Assembly: GCF_945605565.1 (NCBI RefSeq)
Contig: NZ_OX216966.1
Coordinates: 3,464,001-3,528,000 of the forward strand
Direction: 5' to 3'
Length of the DNA: 64,000 nt
From: Paenibacillus dendritiformis
GTDB taxonomy: Bacteria > Bacillota > Bacilli > Paenibacillales > Paenibacillaceae
A program made the translations under genes and the position numbers. The notes beneath the pieces were generated by a model. That model was given only the letters and a program-made list of their open reading frames with translations. It made no database searches and was not told where the DNA came from. Shown here piece after piece: positions 60,771 to 64,000 of the stretch. Each line of letters opens with the position of its first letter. Within the stretch, counting starts at the first letter, position 1.

Positions 60771-63700
60771 ATGCATACGGTAAGCTATGAAAATGCCCCG
60801 AGCGGCTGGAACGAGGCGCTGCCGCTCGGCAACGGGCATTTCGGCGGAATGATGTTCTTCGAGGATAATAAGCTGACGCTGGCGATGAATCATTACGAGG
60901 TGTATTACCGGAAGCTTCACCGTTATAGCCAGACGTATAGCTCCGGTGAGCGGCGTCCTTACCGGAAGATGTACGGCCGCACCTATGAGGAACTGAAGGA
61001 ACGGGCGCGCGAGATGTACCGCGATCCGGAGCGGGAGCCGTTCTTCCTGTACGGCGACGCGCTGTCGGAGCATAATCTGCACCGCCGCTATGGCAAACCG
61101 GCCGGAGGCGTGTCACATTATCCGACCGGGGAAATTGGGCTGTTCCCGTCCGCGGAGCTGGCGGACCCCGACCGCTATGTCCTGCAGCTTGACGTCGAGG
61201 AGGCATGCGTCCGGCTGTGGATCGAGCGGGGGAAGGACGAGCTGGAGATGCGCACGATTGTTGCCCCGGACGGCGATTATATCTTGTGCGAGATCCGGCA
61301 GACCTGTCCTTCGCTGCTGGAGGCGGTGTCGCTGTCGCTTCCGGCCCGGAGGTATACGGAGCTGGCCGCAGATTATTGGCAGGTCGATGACACGACCTTT
61401 TGCTATCGGGGCTCCTTCTATCCGGACGGTGAGGACCGTGAGGCGTATGAGCCGTTTTCTTTTCTCGTCATGACGAGGATCGCCGGAGCGAAGGGGATAG
61501 CGGACATATGCGCTGACGGGATGCGAATCCGCCTTGAGGCGGCCGAGCCGTCCGTGACGCTGCTAACGACCGTCGTGACCGAGGCGCCGGATCTGGAGGC
61601 CGCCGCGCTGGAGCGGTTGAATCGGGAGGCCGCCCGGGTCGAGCGGCTGAAGGAGTGCCACCGGGCGCACTGGACGCGCTTCTGGGAACGGTCGTCCGTC
61701 TCCTTGCCGGATCCGCTGCTGGAGGATCTGTGGCATATCAATCTGTATGCGATCGCCTGCAGCAGCGGCAAGGGCGGGAGAATGGCCGAGCAGGCCTGCG
61801 GTCTGAACGGCCTGTGGGATATTAAGCAGCCGACCAAGTGGGGCAGTATGTGGTATTGGGACGTCAATATTCAGGCGGCGTTCTGGCCGCTCTATACGGC
61901 GAATCATCTGGAAATCGCCGAAGCGTTCCACGACGGGCTGCTGTCCTATGCCGGGGAAGCGGAGCGGATGGCGCGGGAGTTTTACGGGCAGGACGGCATC
62001 GCGGGCGATTATCCGCATGCGCTGTACTACAGCATCTGGCCCTGGTGCGCGCAATTTTTGTGGGACTATTACCGCTACAGCATGGATCGGCAGTTCCTGC
62101 AGGAGAAGGCATATCCGCTGTTCAAGCGCATCCTGCGGTTTTTCGAAGGGATTGTGGAGGCGGAGGGCGAGAGCGGAATGTATGGCGTCTTCCCCGACAT
62201 CTCGCCGGAGCAGGGGCCGCTGACGCGGAATTCGGTCAGCACGCTGGCGACGGTGAAGCATTTGCTTCGCATCGCTGTTGAAGCCAATAGGCTGCTGGGC
62301 GAGGCGGAGGAGGATTACCGCCGCTGGAGCGAGCTGGCGGAGCGGCTTGCCCCTTATCCGACGGGCGAGTCGAAGCGTTACGGCCCCGTGCTGCGCGATT
62401 CGGAATGGGCGCCCGCCGACATGCATCTGCGCCATCCCTCGCTGCTGATGCCGATCTATCCGATCGGCGAGCTCAGCAAGCATAGCGCGCCGGAGCTGCG
62501 GCAGCTCGCGGAGAACACGCTCCGCTATGCGGAGCATCATACCGAATTCGGCGTGTTCCAGTTCGGGTGGCTCTCCTGCGCGGCCTCGCGGCTGGGCAAG
62601 GGGAACGCCGCGCTGCGGCTGCTCTACGAGCAGGGCATCGATCTGTCGCTGCGGAGCAATGGCTTGTTCGCGGAGGAGACGGAGCGGTGGATGAACTACT
62701 GCAACATTACGAATGAACCGCTCTATCATCCCCATATGATGGAGGCTTCCGGGGAGGTCGTCGCCGCCATTAATGAAATGCTGCTGCAAAGCTGGTCCGG
62801 CGCCATCGAGGTGTTCCCCGCCATCCCGTCAGGAGAGCCGGAGCCAGAACGTATGGCCGGTCTGTACGCGCATGAGGTCGGCCATAAGGTTCGCCCTTAC
62901 GCCAAGTGGGACGAGTGCAGCTTCCGCAATCTGCTGGCGGCGGGCGCGTTCGAGGTTAGCGCCGCCCTGAGAGAAGGCCGCACGGCCTGGGTCAGGCTGA
63001 AGAGCAAGGCGGGCCAGCGGGCCGTGTTGGTCCATCCGTTCGGCCCGGAGGTGGAAGCGGCCGTGGCGCGGCTGGACGAATCCGGGTGGAGCCCGATCCC
63101 GCATCATCGGGAGCAGGGGCGGCTCGTCTTCGATACGGAGGCAGGCGGAGAGTACGCCGTGTATCCGGCGGCGATTGCGGTTGATGGTCTCTCGCTGCTT
63201 CTGTGCGGGGAGGCGGGAGCCGAGGCTAGGGCCGCAGGGGCGGCAGCGGGACAGTGGGATGAGCCAGGCCAGTCCGATAATCCTGGTGAGGCCGCTCTGT
63301 CTAGTGATGCGGGGCGGACCGGTGAGGTGGGGCAGTTCGGTGAAGCGGGACAGTATGGTCAGGCAGGGCAATCCAGTAAGGCGGAACAGTCCGGCGAGGT
63401 GGGAGAAGTCGATGTGCCAGTTCAAGCTAGTATGTCTGGTCCGGATCGTGCTTCCCCGCGCGTCCGCGAGGCGCATACGGGCCGGCGGGTTTTTCTCGGG
63501 AAGGATCGGGACACGCGGCATTATCAGTTGCTGGATCATTTCACCTTCGATTATTATACGGGCAATTATCGGGAATCGCGCCTCGCCGCCTACCGGATCG
63601 ATTGCGGCCCGGGGAAGCGAGCCAAGCATTACGGTAAGGCCTTGCCGAGGCAGGTGCATATGGACGGCATCGTCGGCCAGGCGTTCCGCCCGTTAACGCC

Positions 63701-64000
63701 GCAGATGTCGTTCACGCCGTATGCGGGCATCGGCTGGGCGGCTGCCGGGGAGCTGATCGCGGAGGACCGCGGGGGGCCGGATGAGCTGCGGCGGGATTTT
63801 ATCGGCGGGACGGAGGAGGCGACGCTCTTGATCGAGCTGCCGCGAGGCCGCTACGATCTGCTCTTCGTCTCCGGAGAGAGCGCCCTCCCTTCGTATACGA
63901 TCGTCGAGATCGAAGGGCAGAGCGTCTGGAAGCCGGAACGGCCGCTGCGGGCGGGAGAATTCGCGACGGATATTGTGCCGATCGCGCAGAGACGGGACGG
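60771..64000 (+). CDS. GH95-like glycoside hydrolase, partial at right edge
   Basis: Open to the window end, at least 1076 residues. N-terminal beta domain WNEALPLGNGHFGGMMFF is the GH95 opening; the catalytic alpha/alpha-barrel (about 290-700) has AEQACGLNGLWDIKQP and WYWDVNIQAAFWPLY. GH95 enzymes are alpha-L-fucosidases or galactosidases. A linker at about 825-895 has low-complexity six-residue repeats (GEVGQF, GEAGQY, GQAGQS), followed by a domain (from about 905, LDHFTFDYYTGNY) that looks carbohydrate-binding. No signal peptide, so cytoplasmic. AAGGAGG lies eight bases before the ATG, 40 bp after the GH88 gene. C-terminus lies outside the window. Confidence 0.85.
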   Translation, partial: MHTVSYENAPSGWNEALPLGNGHFGGMMFFEDNKLTLAMNHYEVYYRKLHRYSQTYSSGERRPYRKMYGRTYEELKERAREMYRDPEREPFFLYGDALSEHNLHRRYGKPAGGVSHYPTGEIGLFPSAELADPDRYVLQLDVEEACVRLWIERGKDELEMRTIVAPDGDYILCEIRQTCPSLLEAVSLSLPARRYTELAADYWQVDDTTFCYRGSFYPDGEDREAYEPFSFLVMTRIAGAKGIADICADGMRIRLEAAEPSVTLLTTVVTEAPDLEAAALERLNREAARVERLKECHRAHWTRFWERSSVSLPDPLLEDLWHINLYAIACSSGKGGRMAEQACGLNGLWDIKQPTKWGSMWYWDVNIQAAFWPLYTANHLEIAEAFHDGLLSYAGEAERMAREFYGQDGIAGDYPHALYYSIWPWCAQFLWDYYRYSMDRQFLQEKAYPLFKRILRFFEGIVEAEGESGMYGVFPDISPEQGPLTRNSVSTLATVKHLLRIAVEANRLLGEAEEDYRRWSELAERLAPYPTGESKRYGPVLRDSEWAPADMHLRHPSLLMPIYPIGELSKHSAPELRQLAENTLRYAEHHTEFGVFQFGWLSCAASRLGKGNAALRLLYEQGIDLSLRSNGLFAEETERWMNYCNITNEPLYHPHMMEASGEVVAAINEMLLQSWSGAIEVFPAIPSGEPEPERMAGLYAHEVGHKVRPYAKWDECSFRNLLAAGAFEVSAALREGRTAWVRLKSKAGQRAVLVHPFGPEVEAAVARLDESGWSPIPHHREQGRLVFDTEAGGEYAVYPAAIAVDGLSLLLCGEAGAEARAAGAAAGQWDEPGQSDNPGEAALSSDAGRTGEVGQFGEAGQYGQAGQSSKAEQSGEVGEVDVPVQASMSGPDRASPRVREAHTGRRVFLGKDRDTRHYQLLDHFTFDYYTGNYRESRLAAYRIDCGPGKRAKHYGKALPRQVHMDGIVGQAFRPLTPQMSFTPYAGIGWAAAGELIAEDRGGPDELRRDFIGGTEEATLLIELPRGRYDLLFVSGESALPSYTIVEIEGQSVWKPERPLRAGEFATDIVPIAQRRD

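Overview
The window looks like chromosome of a spore-forming Gram-positive rod of the Paenibacillus group. The evidence is indirect: sporulation genes (a CdaS-type diadenylate cyclase, a SpoVB-like flippase, two YjcZ-family microproteins, a DUF2642 protein), strong AGGAGG-type ribosome binding sites with frequent TTG/GTG starts, moderately high GC, LplABC-type sugar import beside a membrane-anchored AraC regulator, and a secreted M60 metallopeptidase with a FIMAH-like tail. The species assignment is inference. I see no rRNA, tRNA or CRISPR.

Layout. 1-1.3 kb: an IS3-family element cut by the left edge, then a 39-bp tandem repeat. 1.5-9.3 kb: cdaS, an ECF sigma factor beside a second-type ClpP, a PP2C phosphatase, an NlpC/P60 hydrolase, a convergent two-component system and an AI-2E-family permease. 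9.4-18.3 kb: a YibQ-type deacetylase-fold protein, an amidase-domain protein, SpoVB, a TetR-controlled ABC-2 exporter, a CorC/CNNM protein and a DUF1836 protein. 18.3-25.8 kb: two YjcZ microproteins flank trmB-azlCD, a TipA-like MerR gene, marR-MFS, a pentapeptide-repeat protein, a DUF2642 protein and a second NlpC/P60 protein. 26-28.5 kb: an Rrf2 regulator and a thiol-redox operon (flavoprotein, AhpD-like protein, thioredoxin). 28.5-34.6 kb: VOC and CPBP proteins, AHSA1-ArsR, a divergent MFS/SgrR-like pair and a frameshifted ankyrin gene.

34.8-45.7 kb is the most striking part. A D-Ala:D-Ser-type ligase, a VanXY/VanY metallopeptidase and a VanT serine racemase overlap one another. This is the gene set of the vanC/E/G/L/N glycopeptide-resistance type, which rebuilds peptidoglycan precursors to end in D-Ser. 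The racemase keeps the serine-type active-site asparagine, but its membrane domain is about 80 residues short. After a DUF6530/GIY-YIG pair and a repeat-rich gap come an OmpR-type regulator, a short-loop histidine kinase and a MacB/FtsX-type ABC transporter that may sense or export cell-wall-active peptides.

46-64 kb holds a cytochrome P450, an AlaX tRNA editing protein whose promoter and leader closely resemble those of trmB-azlCD, a 1.3-kb gene-free stretch full of a dispersed repeat, the large secreted M60 protease, and a polysaccharide-use locus (binding protein, two permeases, AraC-type sensor-regulator, GH88 unsaturated glucuronyl hydrolase, GH95-like hydrolase running off the right edge).

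Likely cis elements were read directly from sequence: a TetR operator, a MerR-type promoter with a 19-bp spacer, MarR and ArsR palindromes, a pair of matching Rrf2 boxes, an OmpR-type direct repeat before the van genes, and terminator-like hairpins in two leaders.
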